This document shows positions 34,326 through 43,160 of a stretch of 64,000 bases of DNA, piece by piece. Source of the stretch: Dawidia soli (GTDB lineage: Bacteria; Bacteroidota; Bacteroidia; Cytophagales; Cyclobacteriaceae); NCBI RefSeq assembly GCF_018598185.1, contig NZ_JAHESC010000011.1, forward strand, positions 1 through 64,000. Reading direction: 5' to 3'. Position 1 is the first letter of the stretch. Every line of letters starts with the position of its first letter. The translations under genes and the position numbers were made by a program. The notes under the pieces were generated by a model. It searched no databases, was not told the origin of the DNA, and saw only the letters and a program-made list of their open reading frames with translations.

Positions 34326-35087
34326 TTATATAAGCTTGCTGTTGACAGCATACGACAGCGCGCCGGCTATTGTGCTGACATTCAAGCGATCGAAGATCTG
34401 TCTTCGGTAGTACTTGACAGTATCCGGCGCGACGGATAGTTGCGCGGCAATCTCGTTGATCGACAACCCCTGCGCGTGCAGCTGCAGAACTTCTATTTCC
34501 CGCCGGGTAAGTTTGGGCTTTGTTGATTTACGCCAGGCTTTATCCTTTAAATCCAGTTCCCATAGTTCACCCGATCCCTGTTTGTGAATAAATACATTGC
34601 CCGGATTTTTATGATGTGAAATGGAAACGATACACATGGCCTTCCACATCTTTTTTTCCTTGGTAAGAAGTAACGGGGTAAGCTTGTGGTTGATCAGCGT
34701 CTTCTTGCCGTCGCGGTGAAGCAGGTGGAAATCGTACGTAATACTGTAGCGTATCTTTTCTTCGCCGGGTAAATTTTGAAAGAAATCAAATCCCGCTTCG
34801 TTGATGGTGTTTAATAGTGTCAGGTCGTTATCAGGCACATTTTTGAAATAGAACTCATACCCGAGCTTCATGACATCTGCGGGGGAGTGGCCACATAAAA
34901 ACAACGGGTTTTCAGAGACGTACTCGAAGGTCATCGTTTCATAATTGATAACGTAGACACTTTCGTACGTTAACCGGGCAAACGCTTTTATGGCCTCTAA
35001 ATAGTCTTGCTGCTGGAAGCGCTCGTCATCCGATATCTTTCCAATGTGATTCTTGGTCAGCAGCGTAGAGTGATTGGTATTTTTCAT
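34326..35087 (-). CDS. PAS-like/LuxR-type transcriptional regulator
   Basis: 253 residues. The N-terminal ~170 residues look like a PAS sensor (VYVINYETMTFEYVSENPLF, LHRDGKKTLINHKLTPLLL). The C-terminal 65 residues are a LuxR/NarL helix-turn-helix (KLTRREIEVLQLHAQGLSIN, APDTVKYYRRQIFDRLNV). There is no receiver Asp, so it is not a classical response regulator. It is transcribed away from the DUF3667 gene. A perfect 7-2-7 palindrome at 35114-35129 lies between them, 27 bases from its start, and is the obvious candidate binding site. Confidence 0.85.
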   Translation of the reverse strand: MKNTNHSTLLTKNHIGKISDDERFQQQDYLEAIKAFARLTYESVYVINYETMTFEYVSENPLFLCGHSPADVMKLGYEFYFKNVPDNDLTLLNTINEAGFDFFQNLPGEEKIRYSITYDFHLLHRDGKKTLINHKLTPLLLTKEKKMWKAMCIVSISHHKNPGNVFIHKQGSGELWELDLKDKAWRKSTKPKLTRREIEVLQLHAQGLSINEIAAQLSVAPDTVKYYRRQIFDRLNVSTIAGALSYAVNSKLI

Positions 35088-35113
35088 TTCAAAACGACAG
35101 AATTCAACAAATC

Positions 35114-35129
35114 TACACTAAAGTGTAGG
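35114..35129. promoter_or_regulatory. Palindrome CTACACT-AA-AGTGTAG, probable LuxR-type operator
   Basis: A perfect inverted repeat in the 90-base region between the divergent LuxR-type and DUF3667 genes. Its position fits control of both genes. Confidence 0.55.
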
Positions 35130-35177
35130 CTTAAAAAGCCGTCTTTGGGGGACTTTTATGGTAAAAAGCGCATCAAC

Positions 35178-35933
35178 ATGAAAAATACCGCAGATCGCTC
35201 CTTTGTATCGCAGCGTCCGGGAACCTGTGCCAGTTGTAAGACTTCTGTCGTGGACAAATTTTGTGGTCACTGTGGCCGTCCGGCACAAATTAACAGGGTC
35301 GATTGGCACTATATAATGCATGAGATTCAGCATGTTTTACATTTTGACAAGGGCATCTTATATACCGTAAGAGAGCTTCTGCGCAGACCTGGAACAAGTA
35401 TTCAGGAATTTATCACCGTGGATCGGGCAAGGTTGGTGAAACCGATACTGTTTATTGTATTGACCTCCCTGATCTACACGGTCATTGATCATCTATTTCA
35501 TATTGAGCAGGGCTACATTGATTATCACGGTGCAGAGGGATCTGCAGTTGTTTCAATTATGCGCTGGAGTCAACGTCATTATGGCTATGCGAATATTATT
35601 ATGGGCGCATTCATCGCCTTTTGGCTAATGCTCATTTTTAGAAGGCATGATTATAATTTCTTTGAGATCTTAATTCTATTATGTTTCGTGATGGGGATGG
35701 GCATGTTGATGTTTGCTGTTTTTGCTGCTTTCGAAGGATTAACAGGACTGCATGCCATGCAACTATCAGCCATGGTAACGGTATCGTATGCCGCCTGGGC
35801 CATCGGACAATTTTTTGATAAAAGAGGAATGTCCAGGTACTTCAAGGCGCTCGCCGCCTACCTGCTGGGGATGGTTACATTTGCTGCACTTTTAATCATG
35901 GCAGGGCTTTTCGTCGATTTCCTAAAAAAGTAG
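35178..35933 (+). CDS. DUF3667 family membrane protein
   Basis: 251 residues from the Met at 35178 (MKNTADRSFVSQRPG); an upstream open stretch of 57 codons runs through the promoter region and is not used. A zinc-ribbon-like CASC...CGHC lies at about 18-36, then HEIQHVLHFDKGILYTVREL and RRPGTSIQEFITVDRARLVK, the diagnostic DUF3667 block, and four to five membrane helices. The function of the family is unknown. Divergent from a LuxR-type regulator that probably controls it. Base composition is more AT-rich than most neighbours. Confidence 0.88.
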   Translation: MKNTADRSFVSQRPGTCASCKTSVVDKFCGHCGRPAQINRVDWHYIMHEIQHVLHFDKGILYTVRELLRRPGTSIQEFITVDRARLVKPILFIVLTSLIYTVIDHLFHIEQGYIDYHGAEGSAVVSIMRWSQRHYGYANIIMGAFIAFWLMLIFRRHDYNFFEILILLCFVMGMGMLMFAVFAAFEGLTGLHAMQLSAMVTVSYAAWAIGQFFDKRGMSRYFKALAAYLLGMVTFAALLIMAGLFVDFLKK

Positions 35934-35996
35934 TCGGCCTGACGGCGAACGGATTCTGGATGTCTCCTGAAAGTCCAGTATTATTCCGTTGTCGAT

Positions 35997-36812
35997 TTAC
36001 CGCCCGTAGTCGTCGTAGTTTTCATGATAATATTCTTCATAACGGTATATGAGATCTATGTTTTGGACTTCAATGTCTGTGAGCTTTTGACGAACGTCGA
36101 TGCCCATGGGTATGTACCAGGTTACCGTATCGAACTGTCGGCGATCCTGAAGATCTTTGAATGAATAGCCATGGCGGGCGTAGATTTCGTTTCGCATAAA
36201 ACCCAGCTCTTCTTCGTTCAGATTTGATACGTCGCTCTCGGACAGGAGTCGCGAGGAGGATTCGGGGAACATGCCATTCTCCGGATCGTAGGTGTATGCT
36301 CTTTTGGTAAGGGTAAATGTCTTATCCGCTACGATTCCTTTTTTGAAGGGTGTCCACGTCCCTTCCAATGAATTGTTTTTCAGGTGAATGGAAAAAACAA
36401 AATGGCCATCGTACTGATCGGTGCCGGGTTCATCCAATACTATCTGGTATAGGTCCTCGCTGGCAGTGGCGGTTCCCGTTACCGGTCTGAAGTTGCCGGC
36501 GCAGACTGTGTAGCCAATGGCTTTCCCGTCTTTTATTTCGGCGATAGCGATGTTGATCTTATTTTTTCCGAACATGCCCACCCAATAACCGATGCAGGGC
36601 ATGTCGGCGTTCGCCTGGAGTTTTTCAATAGCCTCTTCAATGCGTGTTTGCTCAGGGGGTTTCTCAGGGCCGATCTTTCGTGCATCTTTTTTAACAACAA
36701 ACGTCACCGGCGTTTCAGCAGCTTCCGGCGTAATCGGTGCTTCTTTCTTCTGCCCACACGCTATTGCCAGGCAGGAAATGAGGAGAATGGACGACTTTTT
36801 CATAGGATTCAA
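35997..36812 (-). CDS. Lipoprotein with C-terminal YARHG domain
   Basis: 271 residues. The signal peptide ends in CLAIAC, so Cys19 is probably lipidated. A Pro/Glu-rich linker is followed by a strand-rich domain (about 70-180, CIGYWVGMFGKNKINIAIAE). The YARHG domain lies near 205-265 (LGFMRNEIYARHGYSFKDL, then FDTVTWYIPMG). YARHG domains occur in extracellular proteins and are thought to bind peptidoglycan or peptides. Met1 and Met4 are both possible starts. Divergent from the DUF2306 gene, with only 36 bases between them. Confidence 0.85.
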   Translation of the reverse strand: MNPMKKSSILLISCLAIACGQKKEAPITPEAAETPVTFVVKKDARKIGPEKPPEQTRIEEAIEKLQANADMPCIGYWVGMFGKNKINIAIAEIKDGKAIGYTVCAGNFRPVTGTATASEDLYQIVLDEPGTDQYDGHFVFSIHLKNNSLEGTWTPFKKGIVADKTFTLTKRAYTYDPENGMFPESSSRLLSESDVSNLNEEELGFMRNEIYARHGYSFKDLQDRRQFDTVTWYIPMGIDVRQKLTDIEVQNIDLIYRYEEYYHENYDDYGR

Positions 36813-36848
36813 TGGACGAAAAGTTAAAACTATTTTCTAACATTACGA

Positions 36849-37487
36849 ATGCTTCGTTATGCCCGAACTATTTTTCTCAGTATCGTGCTCGCCTTTTTCA
36901 CGTTCTTGATGTTGCGTATTACTATTCCCTATTTTTCGCGTAACACAGATGTGGGCTTTTTGCGGATCAAACAATGGGTTATTCATAACGATGTGTGGCG
37001 CATCGCCTTTTTTACGCATGTATGGAGTAGCTGTTTTTTATTGATCGCCGGCTTCACGCAATTTTATAATCCGTTGAAGCAAAAGCTCAGCACACTACAC
37101 CGGTATGTGGGGTTGCTATATCTGGTTATCCTGGTTTTCCTCTCGGGGCCTGCGGGCTTGATCATGGCACTGTACGCCAATGGCGGGCTACTTTCGCAAA
37201 GTGCTTTCACCTTACTGAGCGTGCTTTGGATATACTTTACCGTAAGAGCGTATGTCGCTATTTTATGGCGCGATTTTACAACACATGGCAATTTTATGAT
37301 TCGCAGCTATGCACTCACGTTGTCGGCATTAACGCTACGGGCATGGAAGTATCTGCTGGTGATGTTCTTTCAGCCTCACCCGATGGATGCCTATATGATT
37401 GTGGCCTGGCTGGGATGGGTGCCTAATCTGCTGCTGGCGGAGTGGCTGATTTATAGAAAACTGACCTGGCGAATTCTATCGGCATAA
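36849..37487 (+). CDS. DUF2306 family membrane protein
   Basis: 212 residues with about six membrane helices. The DUF2306 pattern is visible: a helix with HVWSSCFLLIAGFTQFYN, then KLSTLHRYVGLLYLVILVF, then AYVAILWRDFTTHGNFMIRS and YALTLSALTLRAWKYL. His residues on the helices could bind heme or metal; the function is unknown. It is divergent from the YARHG gene and followed after 163 bases by the antiporter. Confidence 0.8.
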   Translation: MLRYARTIFLSIVLAFFTFLMLRITIPYFSRNTDVGFLRIKQWVIHNDVWRIAFFTHVWSSCFLLIAGFTQFYNPLKQKLSTLHRYVGLLYLVILVFLSGPAGLIMALYANGGLLSQSAFTLLSVLWIYFTVRAYVAILWRDFTTHGNFMIRSYALTLSALTLRAWKYLLVMFFQPHPMDAYMIVAWLGWVPNLLLAEWLIYRKLTWRILSA

Positions 37488-37650
37488 TTTCGATTAGCGA
37501 AGCTTCAAATCCGTTACAATTCGCAATGGTTTCATGCCCTTACCACGATTTCCGCTCACACGCTGCCTTTCGGTGCAGATTTCATCCCGTTCGTTACATT
37601 TCTCCCGCACCGGCGGCGGTCATGCCCGGCAACACCGTATTTTTGGCGCC

Positions 37651-39927
37651 ATGAAGAATTTGCGCGCCATCGCCTTTTACATCATCCTCGTCGGCATCTT
37701 CTCGGCGTTCCTCTACGTCATCACGGAAGAGGGTAAACACCAGGAGCCCGCCTCCGTCGTGAAGACCGAAGTCACCACGCCGGCACCTTCGGGCTGGCAG
37801 CAATTTCTCGACGCAGGTCATCACAATATCACACATCCCCTGGCGATCCTGCTCATTCAGATCATTACCATCATTCTGATCGCGCGCCTGTTCGGGTATA
37901 TCTGTAAAAAGATCGGGCAGCCCATGGTGATCGGCGAGATCGCCGCCGGTATATTTCTCGGCCCCTCGGTGGTCGGGATCTATTTTCCCGAGGTCTCAGC
38001 CTTTCTGTTTCCGGCGCAATCGCTTCCCAACCTGCAATTCCTCAGCCAGATCGGCCTGATCCTGTTCATGTTTGTGATCGGCATGGAGCTGGATGTGAAT
38101 GTATTGAAAAACAAAGCGCACGAAGCCGTCGTCATCAGCCACACCAGCATCATCCTGCCGTTCATGCTGGGACTGGGACTGGCGTATTTTATCTATACAG
38201 GGTACGCCCCCGCGGGCACACCGTTCCTCTCGTTCGCCTTGTTCATGGGCATCGCCATGAGCATTACCGCCTTCCCCGTGCTGGCGCGCATCATCCAGGA
38301 GCGATCGTTGAGTAAGACCAAGCTCGGCTCGCTCGCCATTACCTGCGCGGCGGCCGATGACGTCACCGCCTGGTGTATCCTGGCCACCGTGATCGCCATC
38401 GTAAAAGCCGGCAGCTTTGTGGGCACGGTCTATACGTTGCTCATTTCCATTGTCTATGTCATCGGCATGCTCAAGCTCGTACGGCCGTTCCTGAAAAAGA
38501 TCGGCGATGTATACTCCACCAAGGAAGGATTGAGCAAGCCCATCGTAGCCGTGTTCTTCGTGACACTGCTGTTATCGGCCTATGTCGCCGAGATCATCGG
38601 CATCCACGCCCTGTTTGGCGCCTTCCTTGCCGGGGTGATCATGCCGGCGAACCTCAACTTCCGCACGATCTTTATCGAAAAGGTAGAAGATGTATCACTG
38701 GTGCTCCTATTGCCGCTGTTCTTCGTCTTTACCGGGTTGCGTACGCAGATCGGCCTGCTCAACGACGCCTCCGCCTGGCAGCTCTGTGCTATCATCATCG
38801 TGTTGGCGGTAGCCGGTAAATTCCTGGGCAGTACCCTGGCCGCAAAATTTGTAGGCCAGTCGTGGCGCGACAGCCTCAGCATCGGCGCGCTGATGAACAC
38901 CCGCGGGCTCATGGAGCTGGTCGTCCTCAACATCGGCTACGACCTCGGCATCCTCACGCCGGAAATATTCGCCATGCTCGTCATCATGGCGCTCGTCACC
39001 ACGTGCATGACCGGCCCGGCACTCGACCTCATCAACAAATTCTTTCCCGATCCGGCGCCACCCATTCCCGGCAGCACCGACAAAGCCGGCAAGTATAAGA
39101 TCCTGCTGTCGTTCGGCAACCCCCACCGCGGCGCCTCTATGTTGCGCCTGGTGCACGGGTTGGTCAAACGCTCGGTCTCCAACGCTTCCGTCACAGCCCT
39201 GCACCTCTCGCCTGCCAATGAGCTGAACCAATACAACGTAGAAGAATACGAGCAGGAAAGCTTCCGGCCCATCAACGCCGAAGCGGGCCGGTTGAACATG
39301 CCCGTCATTACCTGGTTCAAACCCACTGCCGACATCGACCGCGAGATCGTCGAAGCCGCCAATCTCGGCAATTTCGACCTGCTCATCATCGGCATCAGCC
39401 ACTCGGTATTTGAAGGCAGCCTGCTGGGCACTGTGTTTGGCTTTACCACGCGCATCATCAACCCCGAGCGCCTCATCGGCACGCTGGCCGGACGCGAACG
39501 CTTTTTTGAAAAAGCCGTCCTCGAAGAACGCAACCGCCGCATCCTGCGCGCCAGTAAGCTGCCCGTGGGAATTTTCGTAGACAAGGGCTTCGAGAAGATC
39601 AACAAGGTGTTGATCCCCATCTTTACTACATCCGACAGCTTCCTGATCTTCTACGCCCAGAAGTTTATACACAACAGCGATGCCTCGGTCGTGATCCTCG
39701 ATACACAGGGACTCGTCAAACAACACCCCGAGCTGCGCGAGACCATCCGCCTCATCGAGCAGACCGCGCCCAACCACATCGCCGTGTATGACGACAGCGC
39801 CCTCAGCAAAGAGTTCCTCGCATCGTGCGACCTGCTCGTGATCAGCCTCGACAGCTGGACAACCGCCGTGGAAGACGAAGCCAAGTGGATTTCAGAAGCG
39901 CCGTCCTCATTCATTGTAAAACCCTGA
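37651..39927 (+). CDS. CPA2-family cation:proton antiporter with C-terminal Usp-like domain
   Basis: 758 residues from the Met at 37651 (MKNLRAIAFYIILVG); 39 open upstream codons are discarded because the helix begins here. One N-terminal membrane helix is followed by the antiporter domain (about 65-455), with GQPMVIGEIAAGIFLGPSVV, the CAAADDVTAWC ion-binding pair of Asp and EIIGIHALFGAFLAGVIMP. The C-terminal ~270 residues contain two cytosolic universal-stress-like units (ILLSFGNPHRGASMLRLVHG). It exchanges Na+ or K+ for protons. No KTN/RCK domain is seen, so it is not a complete KefB/KefC. Confidence 0.88.
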   Translation: MKNLRAIAFYIILVGIFSAFLYVITEEGKHQEPASVVKTEVTTPAPSGWQQFLDAGHHNITHPLAILLIQIITIILIARLFGYICKKIGQPMVIGEIAAGIFLGPSVVGIYFPEVSAFLFPAQSLPNLQFLSQIGLILFMFVIGMELDVNVLKNKAHEAVVISHTSIILPFMLGLGLAYFIYTGYAPAGTPFLSFALFMGIAMSITAFPVLARIIQERSLSKTKLGSLAITCAAADDVTAWCILATVIAIVKAGSFVGTVYTLLISIVYVIGMLKLVRPFLKKIGDVYSTKEGLSKPIVAVFFVTLLLSAYVAEIIGIHALFGAFLAGVIMPANLNFRTIFIEKVEDVSLVLLLPLFFVFTGLRTQIGLLNDASAWQLCAIIIVLAVAGKFLGSTLAAKFVGQSWRDSLSIGALMNTRGLMELVVLNIGYDLGILTPEIFAMLVIMALVTTCMTGPALDLINKFFPDPAPPIPGSTDKAGKYKILLSFGNPHRGASMLRLVHGLVKRSVSNASVTALHLSPANELNQYNVEEYEQESFRPINAEAGRLNMPVITWFKPTADIDREIVEAANLGNFDLLIIGISHSVFEGSLLGTVFGFTTRIINPERLIGTLAGRERFFEKAVLEERNRRILRASKLPVGIFVDKGFEKINKVLIPIFTTSDSFLIFYAQKFIHNSDASVVILDTQGLVKQHPELRETIRLIEQTAPNHIAVYDDSALSKEFLASCDLLVISLDSWTTAVEDEAKWISEAPSSFIVKP

Positions 39928-40153
39928 GATACATCGCCGGCGCCGTCGGTGGCCGGTCTCAACCCCGGCGCAACCCGGTGGAGGCAAAAAAAGAGGGCCA
40001 TTTTATCCCCGTTCCGACCTGATCTCGGCATTCCGATCCTCCGCCGATGCGCGTGTCAGTTACATTTAACGGGCAGAGCGGATACATCCGCGCATCGCAC
40101 TTTCCCCCAAAACTCGTATCTTAAATAACATTTATCTTGGAAAGATCCATCCG

Positions 40154-41695
40154 ATGGGAGTCAACATGAGGATATACCTGGCGGTGGCCACCATTACACT
40201 GCTGCTGGTGCTGGACATCACGTTCACGCAACACAATAACACTATTCTGCACGAATCCCTCGCGCTGCAAGCCGAAACCGAGCAGGTGAAGGTCTATTAC
40301 GATCACATCAGCCGGCTGGTCATTCACTCCGCGGACATCGGGCTGCGGGGGTATGCGCTGCTGCCCGAAGAGCGGCTGGGCTCGCCCATGAACAACGCCA
40401 CCGCCTGGAAGGACAGCATCTTCGATAAGGTCGAGGCTCCGTTGAAAAAAATGCACTATGACCTGACAGAGCTCCGCGCCCTGCGCGACTCCGTCAATGC
40501 CTACGTAGCCTTCACATTTTACATGCGCCACCTGATCGACGAAGGCCGGCGCGACGAGTTCAACAAATTGTTCAACGAAGACCGCGGTGCCCGGCTGTGG
40601 TACCAATACGAGCAGTGTGAAAACCACATAGAGGCCTTTGCCGACAAAGTACACGCCGACGAGCACGCCCGCTACGAAGCTGCCCTGACCCGCAACCTGT
40701 GGTTACAGATCCTGTTATTTATACTCTGCGTTCCCACGCTGCTCTACACGGCCTGGCACACCCGCCAGTCGTTTATGCTCGGCCAAAAACTACACGAAGC
40801 CGAAGCCTCCCGCAACATCATACTGATGGACCAGAACATGATGCTGGAGCGCCAGGTACAGCTGCGCACGCGCGAGCTGGCGGCCCAGAACGAAGAGATC
40901 ATCGCACAGGCCGAAGAGCTTGCCACCCACCGCGACCACCTGGAAGCCGAAGTCCACGCGCGCACCCACGCCCTCGAACAGAACAACCGTGAGCTGATCG
41001 ACCAGAACCACCAGCTCGAGCAGTTCTCCTTCATCGCCGCGCACAACCTGCGCGCACCGCTGGCCCGCATCATGGGCATCGCCACGCTGCTGGAATTGAC
41101 CGAAGACAAAGAAGAGCAGAACGCGCTGCGCGAGCAGATCCTGACCTCGGCCAACGACCTGGACGAAGTCATCAAAGACCTCAACGTCATCCTCGAGCTG
41201 CGCCGCAATACCGGCAACTTCTCCCTCGTAGACTTCCAAACCTCCCTCGAGCGCGCCGAAAAGATGCTCACCCGCGAGCTCGAGCAAACCGACGCCCGCC
41301 TGGTTTCCGACTTCACCGCCGCCCCCCAGCTATACGCCGTCGCCCCCTATATAGATAGTATCTTATTCAACCTCGTCAGCAACGCCCTGAAATATCGCTC
41401 GCCCGAGCGCACCCCCGCCATCCACGTCCGCACCATCCACCACGACGACATGATCCTCCTCACCGTAACCGACAACGGCCTGGGCATAGATCTCCAGAAA
41501 CACGGCAAAGACATCTTCAACCTGTACAAACGCTTTCACCGCAAGATCGACGGCAAAGGCCTGGGCCTGTACCTGGTCCGCTCACAAGTAACCGCCATGG
41601 GCGGCAAGATCGAAGTAGAAAGCACACCGGGAGAAGGAACTACGTTTAAGATATACCTTCGGAACGCCACACCACTAAATACAGACCGCATATAA
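40154..41695 (+). CDS. CHASE3-like sensor histidine kinase
   Basis: 513 residues. Membrane helix 1 at about 5-23 and helix 2 at about 180-200 enclose a helical periplasmic sensor of CHASE3 type (SADIGLRGYALLPEE, then helix RARLWYQYEQ-like). A long coiled coil (about 205-290, rich in Gln/Glu) leads to the phospho-acceptor His in FIAAHNLRAPLARIMG (about 297). ATP-binding motifs are NLVSNALKYRSPE, TDNGLGIDL and GKGLGLYLVRS. This AHNLRAP kinase type is common in Bacteroidota. No receiver gene is adjacent; the stand-alone receiver at 21420 is one possible partner. Repeat copy 2 follows its stop codon. Confidence 0.9.
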   Translation: MGVNMRIYLAVATITLLLVLDITFTQHNNTILHESLALQAETEQVKVYYDHISRLVIHSADIGLRGYALLPEERLGSPMNNATAWKDSIFDKVEAPLKKMHYDLTELRALRDSVNAYVAFTFYMRHLIDEGRRDEFNKLFNEDRGARLWYQYEQCENHIEAFADKVHADEHARYEAALTRNLWLQILLFILCVPTLLYTAWHTRQSFMLGQKLHEAEASRNIILMDQNMMLERQVQLRTRELAAQNEEIIAQAEELATHRDHLEAEVHARTHALEQNNRELIDQNHQLEQFSFIAAHNLRAPLARIMGIATLLELTEDKEEQNALREQILTSANDLDEVIKDLNVILELRRNTGNFSLVDFQTSLERAEKMLTRELEQTDARLVSDFTAAPQLYAVAPYIDSILFNLVSNALKYRSPERTPAIHVRTIHHDDMILLTVTDNGLGIDLQKHGKDIFNLYKRFHRKIDGKGLGLYLVRSQVTAMGGKIEVESTPGEGTTFKIYLRNATPLNTDRI

Positions 41696-41702
41696 CAGAA
41701 TC

Positions 41703-41758
41703 TGAAGGGGCGTAACAATTCGAGGCACGCATCCCCGATCTATTGCGCCCTTTCAGGG
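41703..41758. repeat. Dispersed intergenic repeat, copy 2
   Basis: Same orientation as copy 1 (27256-27311), sharing AACAATTCGAGGCACGC and CGCCCTTTCAGGG exactly; its ends (CTGAAGGGGCG / CGCCCTTTCAG) are complementary. It fills the whole gap between the histidine kinase and HxlR genes, so it may also act as their shared terminator. Confidence 0.7.
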
Positions 41759-42103
41759 TTACTTTTTAACAATCTTCCGATGTTCCTTTCCCCACCGGAT
41801 CATCTCGTGTATAATGGCACCAAAACTCTTACAATACGCCGTTGTGCTATACTCAATCAGCACCGGCGACTCGTCATACACCCTGCGTGTAACTAATTTA
41901 TTCTGCTCCAGCTCCTTCAGCTCTTTCGACAACATGCGCGTCGTGATCCTGGGGATCGCCCGCTGAATGTCCTTAAACCGGTTATTCCCGGCGCAGATAG
42001 CCAGGATGATGAGCATTTTCCATTTGCCGCTGATCACGTACAGCGTGTCCTGTACGTATTTCATATCCTCGGCGGTAGCATGTTTGGGAAGTGTACGCGG
42101 CAT
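41759..42103 (-). CDS. HxlR-family transcriptional regulator
   Basis: 114 residues from the Met at 42103 (MPRTLPKHATAEDM); the open upstream frame would run through the operator region. Winged helix-turn-helix of the HxlR type: DTLYVISGKWKMLIILAICA (helix 1-2), RFKDIQRAIPRITTRMLSKE (recognition region), LKELEQNKLVTRRVYDESP and VLIEYSTTAYCKSFGAIIHE (wing and dimerisation). Members sense reactive aldehydes, quinones or redox changes, usually with a Cys. It is divergent from the SDR gene, which is its likely target, with an inverted repeat in between. Confidence 0.92.
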   Translation of the reverse strand: MPRTLPKHATAEDMKYVQDTLYVISGKWKMLIILAICAGNNRFKDIQRAIPRITTRMLSKELKELEQNKLVTRRVYDESPVLIEYSTTAYCKSFGAIIHEMIRWGKEHRKIVKK

Positions 42104-42123
42104 CGTTGAAAAAAGTTCAGCGC

Positions 42124-42158
42124 GGTATACAACAGTATACCGGTTACAAATGTATACC
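42124..42158. promoter_or_regulatory. HxlR operator candidate (GGTATAC-N4-GTATACC plus a third half-site)
   Basis: A perfect 7-4-7 inverted repeat at 42124-42141 and another GTATACC at 42152-42158 lie between the divergent HxlR and SDR starts. HxlR-type dimers typically bind such GTAC/GTATAC-containing repeats. Confidence 0.65.
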
Positions 42159-42168
42159 GAATCGCCCA

Positions 42169-42176
42169 TACCTTCG
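42169..42176 (+). promoter_or_regulatory. -7 box for the SDR gene
   Basis: TACCTTCG matches TAnnTTTG with one mismatch, 20 bases before the SDR ATG. The third operator half-site lies 10 bases upstream, in the spacer, so regulator binding would block polymerase. Confidence 0.4.
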
Positions 42177-42196
42177 CCTTACAAAACAGAAATAAC

Positions 42197-43015
42197 ATGA
42201 AAACAGTATTCATCACCGGCACCAGTACCGGCCTGGGCCGCGCCGCCGCTCTTTATTTTGCGAACGAGGGCTGGCAGGTTGCCGCTACCCTGCGTTCTCC
42301 CGAAAAAGAAACCGAGCTTCAGAAGAATCCGAACATCCGCGTCATCCCGCTCGACGTGACCGATCCCGTGCAGGCACAACGCGCGGCCGCCGCAGCCATC
42401 GACGCCTTTGGCAGGATCGACGTCGTGGTCAACAACGCCGGCAATGGCATCTATGGTGCCCTGGAACTGGTACCGGAAGGATCGATCGACGATCAATATG
42501 CCGTGAATGTACGAGGTGTTATCAACGTCATCCGTGCCTTTCTGCCGCACTTCCGGGCCAACCACGGCGGCATGTTCATCAACATTAGCTCCTACATGGG
42601 CTTTCTGACGGCGGTGCCGCTGGGCTCGCTGTATAACATGTCGAAGTTTGCGCTGGAAGGACTCACCGAGGGACTATACTATGAGCTGAAACCCCATAAC
42701 ATTCACCTGCGCCTCATCCAGGCCGGCGGCTTTGCGTCGGACTTCGTGAGCAAGATAAACCTGCCCACCAGCGATACCATACGCGATTACGACGCCGTCA
42801 ATGCGCGGCTGAACAAAGTCTTTGATAGTGTTAAGACCAAAAGCATCCCGCTGACGCAACCGTTGGCGATCGTCGAGCAGATCTATGCCGTGGCCACTGG
42901 CGCCAACCAGCAGTTCCGTACGCCCGTGGGACAAGATACCGCATCCCTGATCGCGATGCGCAACAGCCTGCCGCTGGCTGAATACCTGGAAAAGGTAGAT
43001 GCCATGTTCGCCTGA
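42197..43015 (+). CDS. Short-chain dehydrogenase/reductase
   Basis: 272 residues; NAD(P)-dependent oxidoreductase with Rossmann fold. The cofactor motif is TGTSTGLG (7-14), followed by NNAG (about 79), the catalytic Ser in FINISSYMG, and Tyr146/Lys150 in YNMSK. Classical SDR of the type that often reduces aldehydes or ketones; LRSPEKETEL after the second strand suggests NADP preference (Arg after the strand). Divergent HxlR regulator plus SDR is a common stress-response pair for reactive carbonyl compounds. The substrate is unknown. Confidence 0.9.
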   Translation: MKTVFITGTSTGLGRAAALYFANEGWQVAATLRSPEKETELQKNPNIRVIPLDVTDPVQAQRAAAAAIDAFGRIDVVVNNAGNGIYGALELVPEGSIDDQYAVNVRGVINVIRAFLPHFRANHGGMFINISSYMGFLTAVPLGSLYNMSKFALEGLTEGLYYELKPHNIHLRLIQAGGFASDFVSKINLPTSDTIRDYDAVNARLNKVFDSVKTKSIPLTQPLAIVEQIYAVATGANQQFRTPVGQDTASLIAMRNSLPLAEYLEKVDAMFA

Positions 43016-43160
43016 AACCCGCACACCTTCCTTCACACGCGCCCTGTACCGGAGACGGAATTTGTTTCACAATTCAAACAAAAACTTATGAAAATCAACA
43101 CACCCGGAACTAATGCCGGAGAAATGACAGTTATTTGCGCGTGATATAAAACCCCAACGT

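Noticed and set aside
43088-43144. 18-codon ORF (starts MKINTPGTNAGEM) before the GapN-like gene
   Set aside because: Too short, no promoter box or terminator around it to support a leader peptide.
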